Assembly: GCF_004348515.1 (NCBI RefSeq)
Contig: NZ_SMKH01000043.1
Span: 1-36,368 of the forward strand
Length of the DNA: 36,368 nt
DNA from: Actinomadura sp. KC345
GTDB lineage: Bacteria > Actinomycetota > Actinomycetes > Streptosporangiales > Streptosporangiaceae
Direction of reading: 5' to 3'
The notes beneath the pieces were generated by a model, which saw only the letters and a program-made list of their open reading frames with translations, did not search any database and had not been told where the DNA came from. Positions 15,821-23,816 of the stretch are shown here, piece by piece. Both the position numbers and the translations under genes were made by a program. Every line of letters starts with the position of its first letter. Positions within the stretch are counted from its first letter, which is position 1.

Positions 15821-16327
15821 TCAGCCCGACAGCGACGTGATCAGGTTCCGGAGGCGGGGGGACATCTCGTTCGGCAGGTCGTCGAACGCGTACCAGCGGG
15901 CCTCCAGGATCTCGGCGGTGTCGAGTTCGAGCCGCCCGCCCGTCACCTGGGCCTCGTAGTACGCCTCCACCCGGTGCCGGAAACCGCTGGCGACGCCGAG
16001 GGGGCGCCCGGTGACCTCCACTTCCAGGGACGTCTCCTCGCGGATCTCGCGGGCGACGCCGTCCTCCAGCCGCTCGCCGGCGTTGACGTAGCCGCCGGGC
16101 AGGCCCCACGCGCGGTAGGCGGGCCAGAGGCGGTGCCGCAGCAGCAGGACGCGGCCCTGATCGTCGCGGACGATCCCGCCCGCGTACACCAGGAACGTCT
16201 GGTGCCGCAGCCGGGCGAGCCGCCATTGCGCACGCCCGCCGAGCCGTTTCCACAGCCGTGCGACCATCCGGTGAACCAGCGTCCCGGGGCGCCCGCGCGG
16301 CCGGGGCGCGGCAAACCGGATCTTCAT
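15821..16327 (-). CDS. Nudix hydrolase
   Basis: A 168-residue protein with a complete Nudix box, GGYVNAGERLEDGVAREIRE followed by ETSLEVEV (G-x5-E-x7-REUxEE), about residues 79-106. It is preceded by VYAGGIVRDDQGRVLLLRH and the substrate-side WGLPGG. Enzymes of this type hydrolyse a nucleoside diphosphate linked to another group, often in housekeeping or damaged-nucleotide removal. The N-terminal 45 residues are Arg-rich and basic, which is somewhat unusual. ATG 16325-16327 is the likely start, with only a weak G-rich ribosome binding site. It sits divergent from the PGPGW gene with a 127-base gap. Confidence 0.9.
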   Translation of the reverse strand: MKIRFAAPRPRGRPGTLVHRMVARLWKRLGGRAQWRLARLRHQTFLVYAGGIVRDDQGRVLLLRHRLWPAYRAWGLPGGYVNAGERLEDGVAREIREETSLEVEVTGRPLGVASGFRHRVEAYYEAQVTGGRLELDTAEILEARWYAFDDLPNEMSPRLRNLITSLSG

Positions 16328-16454
16328 TGCCGAAATGCTAGCCGCCCCCGATCGGTGTGGCGCTGGCCACACCGGGGCCCGATCGGGATCTTCGGGGCCG
16401 TTCCGAGTCGTCCCAAAGGGGAGAAGCCGAACGACCCCGGGGGGCGATGTGACC

Positions 16455-16760
16455 ATGACCGCGACGGAGCGAGCCGAGTCGGACGCGGAGACGGCGCCCG
16501 CGCCGGCGCGCCCGGCCCCCGTCCGGATGCTGCGGAAGATCGCGGTCACGATCGCCGGGACCGGCCTGATCGTGGCCGGCGTCGCGATGCTGGTGCTGCC
16601 CGGCCCCGGGATCGTCGCGATCCTCGCCGGTGTCGGGCTGCTCGGCACCGAGTTCCCCACGGCCCGCCGCGTCAGCGTCCGCCTGAACGGCTACGCCCGC
16701 ACCGCGTGGCACCACATCAAGACGAAGCTGCCCCGAAGCCGCACCGCGTCCAAGCGGTAA
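16455..16760 (+). CDS. PGPGW-type small membrane protein
   Basis: A 101-residue protein: a hydrophilic Ala/Pro/Glu-rich start, then two adjoining membrane helices joined by the family motif LVLPGPGIVAILAGVGLLGT (about 47-66), and a basic tail. This is the putative transmembrane PGPGW family, here with Ile where the family name has Trp. Inner-membrane location is certain by composition; function is unknown. ATG 16455 has a ggggggcg stretch 9 bases upstream; GTG 16449 is an alternative. It converges on the large DUF262 gene with 17 bases between stops. Confidence 0.82.
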   Translation: MTATERAESDAETAPAPARPAPVRMLRKIAVTIAGTGLIVAGVAMLVLPGPGIVAILAGVGLLGTEFPTARRVSVRLNGYARTAWHHIKTKLPRSRTASKR

Positions 16761-16777
16761 CGGTCCGGCGACCGTCC

Positions 16778-19621
16778 TCAGGGGCGGTAGCCGGCCTCGG
16801 CCAGCCGGTGGTGGGCCCTGTCCCGCTCGTCTTCGGTGAACAGCGGCATGAAGCGCGGGTCGAGGACGTGAGTCTCCACGGTGAGGTCGAGGCGGTCGCG
16901 TTCGTGAAGGGCGGTGAAGCCGTCCGAGATGTGCGGGGAGGCCAGGAGGCGCTTGGCGGCGCCGACGCCGCCGTGCTCGGTGACCATGACCAGGAACGCG
17001 GAGGCGTTGTATTCGGCCTCGGTCTTGGTACGGGCGTACAGGAGCAGCATCGCGCTGTGGAACTCGTCGGCGAGATCCGCGCCTGCCTTTCCGGTGCCCG
17101 CTGTCTCCTCCTCTCGCGGGACGGCGGTGCCTACCTGGTCCATGAACCAGTCGAGGGCTTCCAGGAACGGCTTGAGGCCGCCACCGGACAGCACGGTGAT
17201 GGGGATGCTGGGACGCTTGGAGATGCGGTCCCTGGAGATGTCCACGCCGCCGATGAGATTGAGGCGGCGGCGGAACTCCTCGCGCAGGGCGTCGTCGTCG
17301 AACGGCGGGCGTCTCGCGAGGTGCTGGAAGACCACCTCGATCTTCGCGCTGCGCGGGTAGAAGACGACGGGCCAGATCCAGCCGCGGGCGTCGGGGCGGT
17401 CGAGCCAGGGGATGCAGCTCGTCTCCGCCGTGCCGAAGCCGAGATCGCCGTTCCGGCCGGTCCAGTGCCGCAGGGCCTGGCCGACGGCGTCGGAGACGTC
17501 GCCGCCGAGGAGGGACAGTTCGTCCGCGAAGCGGTCCCCGTCCCGGTCGTCGTCGGGGTCATCGGGCGCGTCCATGCCGATGAGCCTGGCGAGGTCCTTC
17601 GCGGTGAGCCGCTGGGTGGGATCGGCGCCACCGCCCCCGGAGAAGGTCACGCCCTCCGCTTCGAGCGCGTCGCGGGGCGTTCCGGCGCGGCCGTCGGGCC
17701 AGCTGAACGACGGGGAGACCGTCCCCTCGGAGGTGAGGACGCGGTGGGCGTGCTCCAGGCCGGGACGGGAGGCCATGTAGGCTCCGACGCCGGCGGGGGT
17801 CGAGCCGATGACCGCGGCCAGATCGCCGAAACTCGTCCAGGAGCCGGTCGGGAGTTCGGCGAGCAGGCGACGGAGCAGGACCCACGTGCGGCGCTCGTCC
17901 TCAAGATCGGACGCGCCCGGCAGCGGCGCCGGCCACAGGGACACGCAGCGCCCGGTCAGGCTCTCCGCGCGTTCCAGGATCTGCGCCTTGCCCCAGCCCG
18001 GCGCCTCGGCGATCTCGCGGTTCATGCGCAGCGCGCTGGCGTCGAGGATCTCCTGCTTGCGGTGGAACGGGCTGTTGGAGAGCTTGGAGTTGTCGGCCGT
18101 CAGCGTCAGGTTGCCGAGCGTGTGCAGCAGCTCCGCGTGGAGTTCGGCGGGGCCGTCCTCGTCGGTCACTTCGGCGGACAGGAGGTCGATCCATTCCTGC
18201 GTGACGGTCTGCGGCATCACGTGCTCGATCGTGAGCCTGGCCGCCGCGAAATCGACCGGTTCGCTCGACCGGTGGCTTTGCTCCAGGCGCTTCAGTACGT
18301 AGAAACGCTGGTTCGGACGGCCGGACCAGTAGAACGGCCGCGTCCTTATGGCGCTCCGCAGCTGCTCGTCGGACGGCCAGTAGCGGCGCTTCCCTGACAG
18401 GTAGCGGTGCACGGCCTCGTCGATCGGCCGGTCCGTCTCCAGCTCCTTCGGGGCGCTGTTGAGGATCCGGTTGAGGTTGTTCGTCGGGATCCCGGCGATC
18501 ATCCGGCGCACCAGGAAGCTCTCGACGTACGACAGCCCGCGGGTGACCTCGGCCGCCGTGGCCCGCTCGTGGTCGAGCAGGTCGAGCAGGTGCAGGGCGA
18601 TGGGGAAGGTGATCTGCCCGCCCCACTCCTGCAGGCGCGCCAGGACCGCGCGGAGGTGCGCGTCCGCCTCCCGGGCGGGGTCGACCACCCGCATGAGCAG
18701 CCGGCCGCGCCGGTACAGCTCGGCGATCTCCCCTTCGAGGGCCGGCTCGCCGCCACGCTCGACGATCTCGCCGAGGCGGCGCTGCTGCGCGCGGTAGACC
18801 TCGCTCTGCTTGGCGCGGTAGTCGCCGCGGATCACCAGGTCGAGCCAGGCGAGCAGTTCAAGGTTCCCGGCGCCCAACTCCTCCTGCATGGGCAGCCAGA
18901 TCTTGGTGTAGACGCGTTCGCCGATCGTCGGCAGCAGCATGAAGACGTAATTGCGCAGCAGATCGGTCTGGCTGAGCTTGACGCCGGTGTTGTTCAGCGA
19001 CTCGAAGATGCGGTAGACGTTGTCGCCGTGCTCGGCCGTGATCTCCACGACGGACAGCCGGCCGCGGATGACGGTCTCCAGCCGCTTGAGCGCCGCCATG
19101 TCCCCCTCCGGGTCGGAGTCGATCAGGGCCTGCTTGAAGAACCGGTACGCGGCGCCGATGCCGTCGCTTCCCCCGGCCGTCACCCCGCTCTCCATGCAGG
19201 CGGTGAACGACTCCCGGTCGGCCTGGGTCGGCAGGAGCCGGAAATGGTCGAGGCCCTCGCGGTATTCGTTGACGAGGTACTGCTTGTGGACCCGGTCGGC
19301 CTCCCGGGGCGCGATCTCGCGGAACCTGTCGCGCAGGGCGCAGCTCGCGAGCATCAGTGTCGTCAGGCGTTGCTGCCCGTCGACGACCAGCCACCGCTGG
19401 ATGTCGCCGGCCGACATCACGCCCGGCGCCAGGACGACCGAGCCGATGAAGTGCGGTGTGCGGTCCTCTCCGGCCGCGATGACCTCCGCGTGTTCGAGCA
19501 CGTCGGCCCACAACCGCGTCCATTCCCGGTGTCCCCAGCTGTAGGTCCGCTGGTAGAGCGGGATCTGGAACTGCTTCTCACCCTCGATGAGCTTGAAGAA
19601 GGCGACTTCGTGGGCCTGCAT
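16778..19621 (-). CDS. DUF262-DUF1524 (GmrSD-type) nuclease fused to alkyltransferase-like domain, predicted type IV restriction
   Basis: A 947-residue protein starting at ATG 19619-19621 behind ggaagg. Domain order: DUF262 at about 1-400 (FQIPLYQRTYSWG; DGQQRLTTLML near 80), the ParB-like NTPase part of GmrS. Next is DUF1524 at about 440-560, a His-Me finger nuclease (IEHVMPQ near 465; LGNLTL...N near 501), as GmrD. Then an O6-alkylguanine transferase-like domain at about 580-670 (GSWTSFGDLAAVIGSTPAGV; EAEGVTF). In it, the PCHRV site reads HAHRV, so the acceptor Cys is missing as in ATL sensors. Two unnamed C-terminal parts follow (FQHLARRPPFDDDALREEF about 760; DGFTALHERDRLDLTVE to the end). 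GmrSD enzymes cut phage DNA with modified bases. Here the ATL part may supply recognition (inference). It stands alone, without a methylase. Confidence 0.87.
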   Translation of the reverse strand: MQAHEVAFFKLIEGEKQFQIPLYQRTYSWGHREWTRLWADVLEHAEVIAAGEDRTPHFIGSVVLAPGVMSAGDIQRWLVVDGQQRLTTLMLASCALRDRFREIAPREADRVHKQYLVNEYREGLDHFRLLPTQADRESFTACMESGVTAGGSDGIGAAYRFFKQALIDSDPEGDMAALKRLETVIRGRLSVVEITAEHGDNVYRIFESLNNTGVKLSQTDLLRNYVFMLLPTIGERVYTKIWLPMQEELGAGNLELLAWLDLVIRGDYRAKQSEVYRAQQRRLGEIVERGGEPALEGEIAELYRRGRLLMRVVDPAREADAHLRAVLARLQEWGGQITFPIALHLLDLLDHERATAAEVTRGLSYVESFLVRRMIAGIPTNNLNRILNSAPKELETDRPIDEAVHRYLSGKRRYWPSDEQLRSAIRTRPFYWSGRPNQRFYVLKRLEQSHRSSEPVDFAAARLTIEHVMPQTVTQEWIDLLSAEVTDEDGPAELHAELLHTLGNLTLTADNSKLSNSPFHRKQEILDASALRMNREIAEAPGWGKAQILERAESLTGRCVSLWPAPLPGASDLEDERRTWVLLRRLLAELPTGSWTSFGDLAAVIGSTPAGVGAYMASRPGLEHAHRVLTSEGTVSPSFSWPDGRAGTPRDALEAEGVTFSGGGGADPTQRLTAKDLARLIGMDAPDDPDDDRDGDRFADELSLLGGDVSDAVGQALRHWTGRNGDLGFGTAETSCIPWLDRPDARGWIWPVVFYPRSAKIEVVFQHLARRPPFDDDALREEFRRRLNLIGGVDISRDRISKRPSIPITVLSGGGLKPFLEALDWFMDQVGTAVPREEETAGTGKAGADLADEFHSAMLLLYARTKTEAEYNASAFLVMVTEHGGVGAAKRLLASPHISDGFTALHERDRLDLTVETHVLDPRFMPLFTEDERDRAHHRLAEAGYRP

Positions 19622-19877
19622 GCGGCATACCTTCCGGGTCGGTGCCTCTGAAGCGAACGGGGTCGGTAGGGGCGTGTGATCGGCCCGCCGGAGGCCAGCG
19701 GCCTGCTCGTCGTCATGCTCGCCCGCCAGGGCGGTGCGCCGGTGGAGCGTGTACGCGGAGGACCCGCCCTTCCTTCCTCGCCTGGCAGCGGATGCGCGGG
19801 GAGCCTTGGGCGCGCCTGATGCGTGGGACGGCTTGCGCCGCACATGGGTTTACACGCACCACGAGTGTGTCTGTGAA
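19622..19877. other. Leader region of the DUF262 gene
   Basis: About 250 bases between the DUF262 start and its likely promoter. The DUF262 frame stays open upstream to 19843, but those residues are basic, low-complexity and unlike the family, so I leave them out. No independent gene is visible. Confidence 0.4.
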
Positions 19878-19911
19878 CTCGATCAACGCGTATATTAGCA
19901 CTTGATCAACG
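19878..19911 (-). promoter_or_regulatory. Direct repeats around a -10-like element, candidate promoter of the DUF262 gene
   Basis: ctcgatcaacg at 19878-19888 and cttgatcaacg at 19901-19911 differ by one base and are 23 bp apart, about two helical turns. Between them lies an A/T island which on the minus strand contains TAATAT, a good -10 match in very GC-rich DNA. A repressor or activator binding in tandem is plausible. The distance to the start codon (about 260 bases) leaves a long leader. Confidence 0.4.
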
Positions 19912-20027
19912 ATCTGGAACGGCCGGTTCGGGATCTTCGTGTCCTCGGTGGTGCGCGGCCGGGCGTCCCGGGTCGGTGAAGAATGGTGTTCAAGAAGGGC
20001 ATGTGAGGCTTCTGGGGCTACTGGGGT

Positions 20028-20054
20028 TTGGGAGTGAATGCTTCCCAATTTGGG
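20028..20054. repeat. Alternating inverted repeats TTGGGA/TCCCAA/TTTGGG
   Basis: ttggga at 20028-20033 pairs with tcccaa at 20043-20048, and cccaa at 20044-20048 also pairs with ttggg at 20050-20054 across one base. The three elements can form either of two hairpins. They lie between the divergent promoters of the DUF262 and esterase genes. Could be an operator cluster; no family is recognised. Confidence 0.35.
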
Positions 20055-20132
20055 CCTTGACAAGGTCGGATTGGTGGGAGTCGTGGTTTTGCGTGGTGAA
20101 TTACGACAAATGTTGTTGATCAGAGTGGGAGC

Positions 20133-20159
20133 TTGAGGGAATGGCGCGGGGGGTATAAG
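20133..20159 (+). promoter_or_regulatory. Candidate promoter of the SGNH esterase gene
   Basis: TTGAGG at 20133-20138 and TATAAG at 20154-20159 with a 15-base spacer. The spacer is short but both boxes are close to the housekeeping consensus. Transcription would begin near 20166 and give a leader of about 30 bases holding the ggag ribosome binding site at 20189-20192. Confidence 0.45.
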
Positions 20160-20197
20160 GCGGGGGACACAATTCGATACGTCGCTCCGGAGTGCAG

Positions 20198-21037
20198 ATG
20201 CGTCTATCCCGCCCCCTTCTGTCCGCTTTCGGTGCGGTGACTCTCGCCGCCGGTTCCATGCTGTGGTCCGGGGCCGCCCACGCGGCCGGGCCCCACTACG
20301 TCGCCCTCGGGGACTCCTACTCGTCCGGCACGGGGGCCGGAAGCTACGACCCGGACAGCGGGGCGTGCAAGCGCAGCGCCAACGCCTACGCGAACCTGTG
20401 GGCGGAGGCGAACACCACGGAGTCGTTCACGTTCGCCTCCTGCTCGGGGGCGACGACCGCGAGCGTCGCCAGTGGGCAGCTCGGCGCGCTCAGCTCCTCC
20501 ACGACGCTCGTCAGCATCACGGTCGGCGGCAACGACGCCGGCTTCAGCGACGTGATGCAGACGTGCGTGCTGAACTCGGCCTCGACGTGCCGGAACCGGG
20601 TCGCGCAGGCCGAGAGCTACATGCGGGACACCCTGCCGGGACGTCTCGACTCGCTCTACTCGAAGATCCGGTCGCGGGCGCCGTCCGCGCGCGTCGTGGT
20701 TCTCGGCTACCCGCGCCTCTACACGATCGTCGACTGGTGCGCGGGGATCGGCAACACGAAGCGGACCGCCCTCAACGGGGCCGCCGACACCCTGGCCGGG
20801 GTGACCCGGCAGGCGGCGGGCAGGGCCGGGTTCACCTGGTCCGACGTGCGGGACGAGTTCTCCGGGCACGAGCTGTGCTCCGGCGACGACTGGCTCAACG
20901 CGGTGACGATCCCGATCGAGTCGTCCTACCACCCGACCGCGCGGGGCCACCGCCTCGGCTACCTGCCCGCGATGACCGCCTCAGCCCGGACCGCCCTGAA
21001 GACGCCCGCCGGGAAGGACCAGCGGGCAGAAGCGTGA
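20198..21037 (+). CDS. Secreted SGNH/GDSL esterase or lipase
   Basis: A 279-residue exported protein: signal peptide about 1-27 (AAHAAG cleavage region), then all four SGNH blocks. These are VALGDSYSSGTGAG (nucleophile Ser near 39), the block I-II Cys pair typical of Streptomyces enzymes, VGGNDAGF with the catalytic Asn, and SSYHPTARGH with the catalytic His. Six Cys suggest three disulfides, as in the Streptomyces lipase/esterase group. It probably hydrolyses fatty acyl or aryl esters outside the cell. ATG 20198 follows ggag by 5 bases. The 3' end overlaps the convergent MFS gene by 143 bases, which is long. Confidence 0.92.
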   Translation: MRLSRPLLSAFGAVTLAAGSMLWSGAAHAAGPHYVALGDSYSSGTGAGSYDPDSGACKRSANAYANLWAEANTTESFTFASCSGATTASVASGQLGALSSSTTLVSITVGGNDAGFSDVMQTCVLNSASTCRNRVAQAESYMRDTLPGRLDSLYSKIRSRAPSARVVVLGYPRLYTIVDWCAGIGNTKRTALNGAADTLAGVTRQAAGRAGFTWSDVRDEFSGHELCSGDDWLNAVTIPIESSYHPTARGHRLGYLPAMTASARTALKTPAGKDQRAEA

Positions 21038-22142
21038 CGGCGAGCGCGAGGGCCATGAGCGCCGCGCTCACCCAGACCGGTGAACGATAGCCGAGGCCCG
21101 CGCCGATCGCGGCGCCGCCGAGCCACGGCCCGGCCGCGGCGCCCACGTTGAACGCGGCGGTCGCGAAGCCGCCGGCCAGCGCCGGCGCGGCGGCGCCCCG
21201 GTCGAGGACGCGCATGATCAGCGCGGGTCCGGTGCCGAAGGCGACCATGCCCTGGACGAAGACGAGCACGATCACCGCCGCGGGGTTCCCGGCCGTCAGC
21301 GCGAGCGCGGCCCACCCCGCGGCGAGCGTTGTCATCCCGGCCGCGATGAGGGCGGCCGGATGCGCGTCGGCGATCCGGCCGCCGATGGCGGCGCCGGCGA
21401 AGGAGCCGGTGCCGAAGAGCGCGAGCAGGGCCGGCGTCCAGCCGCTCCCGAGGCCGGTGACGTTCGTGGCGAGCGGCGCGAGGTAGGTGAACGTGCAGAA
21501 CGTGGCTCCCTGGAAGAGCGCGTTCACGGTGAGGGTGAGGGCGAGGCGCCCGTCTGCCAGGACGCGCAGTTCCCCGGCCGCGCTCGCGGCGGACGGGCGC
21601 TCCTCCGGGATCGCGATGGCGATGGCGATGAGCGCGGGCACCGACACGGCGGCGACGGCCCAGAAGGCGGCCCTCCATCCCCACTGCCCGCCGAGGAGCG
21701 CGCCCGCCGGGACTCCGGCGACGCAGGCGACGGTGACGCCGCCGACGACGACCGAGGTGGCGCGGGCGCGGGCTCCGGGCGCGGCCAGCGCGGTCGCGGC
21801 GGCGAGGGCGACGGCCCAGAATCCGGCGTTCGCGAAGGCCGCGGCCACGCGGGTGGCGACCAGCAGTGCGTAGTCCGTGGCGAGCGCGCCGGCGACGTGA
21901 ACGGCGATGAACGCGCCCAGGAACACCAGGAGGGCGCGGCGGCGCGGCCAGCGGCGGGTGAGGAGCGTCATCGCGGGCGCGCCGACCACCATCCCGGCGG
22001 CGAACGCGGAGGTGAGCGCTCCGGCCGCGGGGATGGACACGTGCAGGTCGGCGGCGATGCCCGGCACGAGGCCGGCCAGCATGAACTCCGAGGTGCCCTG
22101 GGCGAACACGGCCAGCCCGAGGACGTAGACGGCGAAAGGCAA
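20895..22142 (-). CDS. MFS drug-type exporter (DHA1, Cmx/CmlR-like)
   Basis: A 415-residue protein with 12 membrane segments up to about residue 375. It opens MPFAVYVLGLAVFAQGTSEFML, the characteristic start of the actinobacterial chloramphenicol-exporter-like DHA1 group. Loop 2-3 and motif C-like segments are present (TRRWPRRRALLV; GVTVACVAGVPAGALLGG). It probably exports a hydrophobic drug or metabolite with H+; the substrate is not readable. The start is TTG 22140-22142 with ggga 7 bases upstream. The last 40 residues are a Ser/Arg/Gly tail read from the antisense of the esterase gene, so the true end may lie near 21040 and a frameshift is possible. A TetR gene lies divergently. Confidence 0.87.
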   Translation of the reverse strand: MPFAVYVLGLAVFAQGTSEFMLAGLVPGIAADLHVSIPAAGALTSAFAAGMVVGAPAMTLLTRRWPRRRALLVFLGAFIAVHVAGALATDYALLVATRVAAAFANAGFWAVALAAATALAAPGARARATSVVVGGVTVACVAGVPAGALLGGQWGWRAAFWAVAAVSVPALIAIAIAIPEERPSAASAAGELRVLADGRLALTLTVNALFQGATFCTFTYLAPLATNVTGLGSGWTPALLALFGTGSFAGAAIGGRIADAHPAALIAAGMTTLAAGWAALALTAGNPAAVIVLVFVQGMVAFGTGPALIMRVLDRGAAAPALAGGFATAAFNVGAAAGPWLGGAAIGAGLGYRSPVWVSAALMALALAVTLLPAGPSRRASSGRSGLRRSSRAGSRGGGPARSGGRTTRSGSSPR

Positions 22143-22385
22143 GGGTGACTCCCGAATCGGCGGAGGGGTCGCTGTCCGGTCGGGGAGAAGTGCCGGTACG
22201 GCCGTCCGGGGGCGTCACGGACGGCGACGGCGGAAAGGGGATCCCTGGCGCGTGATCGCGGTTCGAGGGCGGAGACCGTCCACTCCGGGCGGCCCGTTCG
22301 ATGCGGGCGGCCTGGCAGCCGGCGTCCGGTCCGGCTCGGGACCGGAGACGGCCACGAGGCTAGCAGCCCGGAGAGGGACGGTGGC
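22143..22385. other. Divergent intergenic region between MFS and TetR genes
   Basis: About 240 GC-rich bases with no gene visible on either strand. It should contain the MFS promoter. The only clear elements are the palindromes at the TetR end, listed separately. Confidence 0.45.
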
Positions 22386-22421
22386 AGAATATTCTTCTAA
22401 TGTGACAGAATAATGTTCTGT
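22386..22421 (+). promoter_or_regulatory. Two palindromes at the TetR start, candidate TetR operators
   Basis: AGAATATTCT at 22386-22395 is a perfect 10-base palindrome. ACAGAA at 22405-22410 and TTCTGT at 22416-22421 are perfect arms with a 5-base centre, overlapping the GTG start (22420-22422) of the TetR gene. Both share the AGAA/TTCT half-site. Their centres are about 23 bp apart, and an A/T-rich TAATGT between them can serve as -10. No Shine-Dalgarno sequence precedes the GTG. TetR autoregulation here is very likely by position. Confidence 0.6.
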
Positions 22422-22980
22422 GACCGAGATCGGACGGGACAGGGTGCTGCGCGCGGCGCTGGAGCTGTTCGGGCGGGACGGGGTCGCCGGGACGACGCTC
22501 AGCAGCCTCCGGGCGGCGAGCGGCGTCAGCGTGGGCAGCTTCTACCACCACTTCGCGGGCAAGGAGCAGGTCGCGGAGGCGCTGTTCATCGAGTGCCTCT
22601 CGATGTACCAGGACGCCTTCCTGGAAGAGCTTCGGGCGCATGACAGCGCGCGGGGGGCGGTCCCCGCGGTGGTGGAGTTCCATGTGCGGTGGTGCAGGAA
22701 GCATCCCGGGCGGGCGCGGTTCATGTTCACCGAACGCCCGTCCGGGAGCGATGGGCTGGCCGATCGCAACCGGATGTTCTTCCGCGAGGTGCGCAACTGG
22801 TGGCGCGTTCAGGCGCGCCAGGGGGCGCTGATCGACGCGGACGTCGTGACCGCCTTCGTGCTGTGGCTCGGGCCCGCGCAGGAGTTGAGCCGGCTGTGGC
22901 TGAACGGCCAGAGCCCGGAGCCGGACGACGCGCAGGTCGCGTTGCTGAGCGAGGCCGCATGGCGGTCGGTGGGGAGATGA
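22420..22980 (+). CDS. TetR/AcrR-family transcriptional regulator
   Basis: A 186-residue TetR-type repressor. The N-terminal helix-turn-helix is complete: ALELFGRDGVAGTTLSSLRA followed by SGVSVGSFYHHFAGKEQVAE (about 12-52). The helical ligand domain ends with FVLWLGPAQELSRLWL, as in members that sense hydrophobic ligands. GTG 22420 is the natural start and overlaps the second palindromic operator. The stop at 22978-22980 is 2 bases before the ATG of the amidohydrolase gene, so the two are co-transcribed. Targets are likely its own operon and perhaps the divergent MFS gene. Confidence 0.9.
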   Translation: MTEIGRDRVLRAALELFGRDGVAGTTLSSLRAASGVSVGSFYHHFAGKEQVAEALFIECLSMYQDAFLEELRAHDSARGAVPAVVEFHVRWCRKHPGRARFMFTERPSGSDGLADRNRMFFREVRNWWRVQARQGALIDADVVTAFVLWLGPAQELSRLWLNGQSPEPDDAQVALLSEAAWRSVGR

Positions 22981-22982
22981 CC

Positions 22983-23795
22983 ATGGTGATTGACGCGTGG
23001 ATGCAGCACGGGACGGTGCGGTTCCTCCAGCACGAGATGCTGGATTCGCTGTGGCGGTGGACGGGCCAGAAGCCTCCGGAGGAGGAGGTGCCCGTCGAGA
23101 TGACGGTCGGTGCCATGGACGCCGGGGGGGTGGACGTCGGGCTCATCAGCGCCTGGTACGGCCCTGAGGGCGCCCTGGTGAGCAACGACGAGGTCGCCTC
23201 GTTCGTCGCACAGGCCCCGCCGGGGCGCCTGCACGGCATCGCGTCGGTGGACCTGCGCAAGCCCATGGACGCCGTCCGGGAACTGCGGCGGTGCGTCCGC
23301 GATCTGGGGTTCAGGGGCCTGCGCGTGGTGCCGTGGCTGTGGGAGCTGCCGCCCACCGACAGGCGCTACTATCCGTTGTTCGCCGAATGCGTGGAGCTGG
23401 GCATCCCCTTCTGCACGCAGGTCGGCCACACGGGCCCGCTGCGCCCGAGCGAGACGGGACGGCCGATTCCCTACGTCGACCAGGTCGCGCTCGACTTCCC
23501 GGAACTCGTCATCGTCGGCGGGCACATCGGATACCCGTGGACGGAGGAGATGGTCGCGGTGTGCCGCAAGCACCCGAACGTCTACATCGACACGTCCGCC
23601 TACACGGTGCGGAGGTATCCGCCGGAGCTCGTCCGGTACATGACCCAGGACAGGCGGCACAAGGTCCTGTTCGGCACGAACTTCCCGATGATGACGGCGG
23701 AGCAGGCACTCAAGGGCCTGGACGATCTGGAGCTCTCCGGCGACGCGAAGGAGGCGTTCCTGTCGGGCAACGCCGAGCAGGTCTTCCACCTCTAA
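22983..23795 (+). CDS. Amidohydrolase-2-fold protein with atypical metal site
   Basis: A 270-residue TIM-barrel protein of the amidohydrolase 2 (ACMSD/decarboxylase-like) group. It begins MVIDAWMQHGTVRFL where classic members have D-x-H-x-H on the first strand; here the first His is Trp-shifted and HxH is lost. Later strands keep FCTQVGHTGP and IVGGHIGYPW. The last strand reads FGTNFPMM, with Asn replacing the usual catalytic Asp of FGTDxP. This pattern suggests an altered or absent metal site. A ring-cleavage or lactone-type reaction is possible but not shown. ATG 22983 has ggag 6 bases upstream; ATG 22977, overlapping the TetR stop, is an alternative. Co-transcribed with the TetR gene. Confidence 0.83.
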   Translation: MVIDAWMQHGTVRFLQHEMLDSLWRWTGQKPPEEEVPVEMTVGAMDAGGVDVGLISAWYGPEGALVSNDEVASFVAQAPPGRLHGIASVDLRKPMDAVRELRRCVRDLGFRGLRVVPWLWELPPTDRRYYPLFAECVELGIPFCTQVGHTGPLRPSETGRPIPYVDQVALDFPELVIVGGHIGYPWTEEMVAVCRKHPNVYIDTSAYTVRRYPPELVRYMTQDRRHKVLFGTNFPMMTAEQALKGLDDLELSGDAKEAFLSGNAEQVFHL

Positions 23796-23816
23796 TGATC
23801 TACAACGTAAAGGTGC

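Noticed and set aside
15656..18397. Long open frame of 913 codons on the plus strand
   Set aside because: It is the antisense of the PPOX, Nudix and DUF262 genes; its product is Arg/Gly/Val-rich without motifs, as expected for a shadow in very GC-rich DNA.
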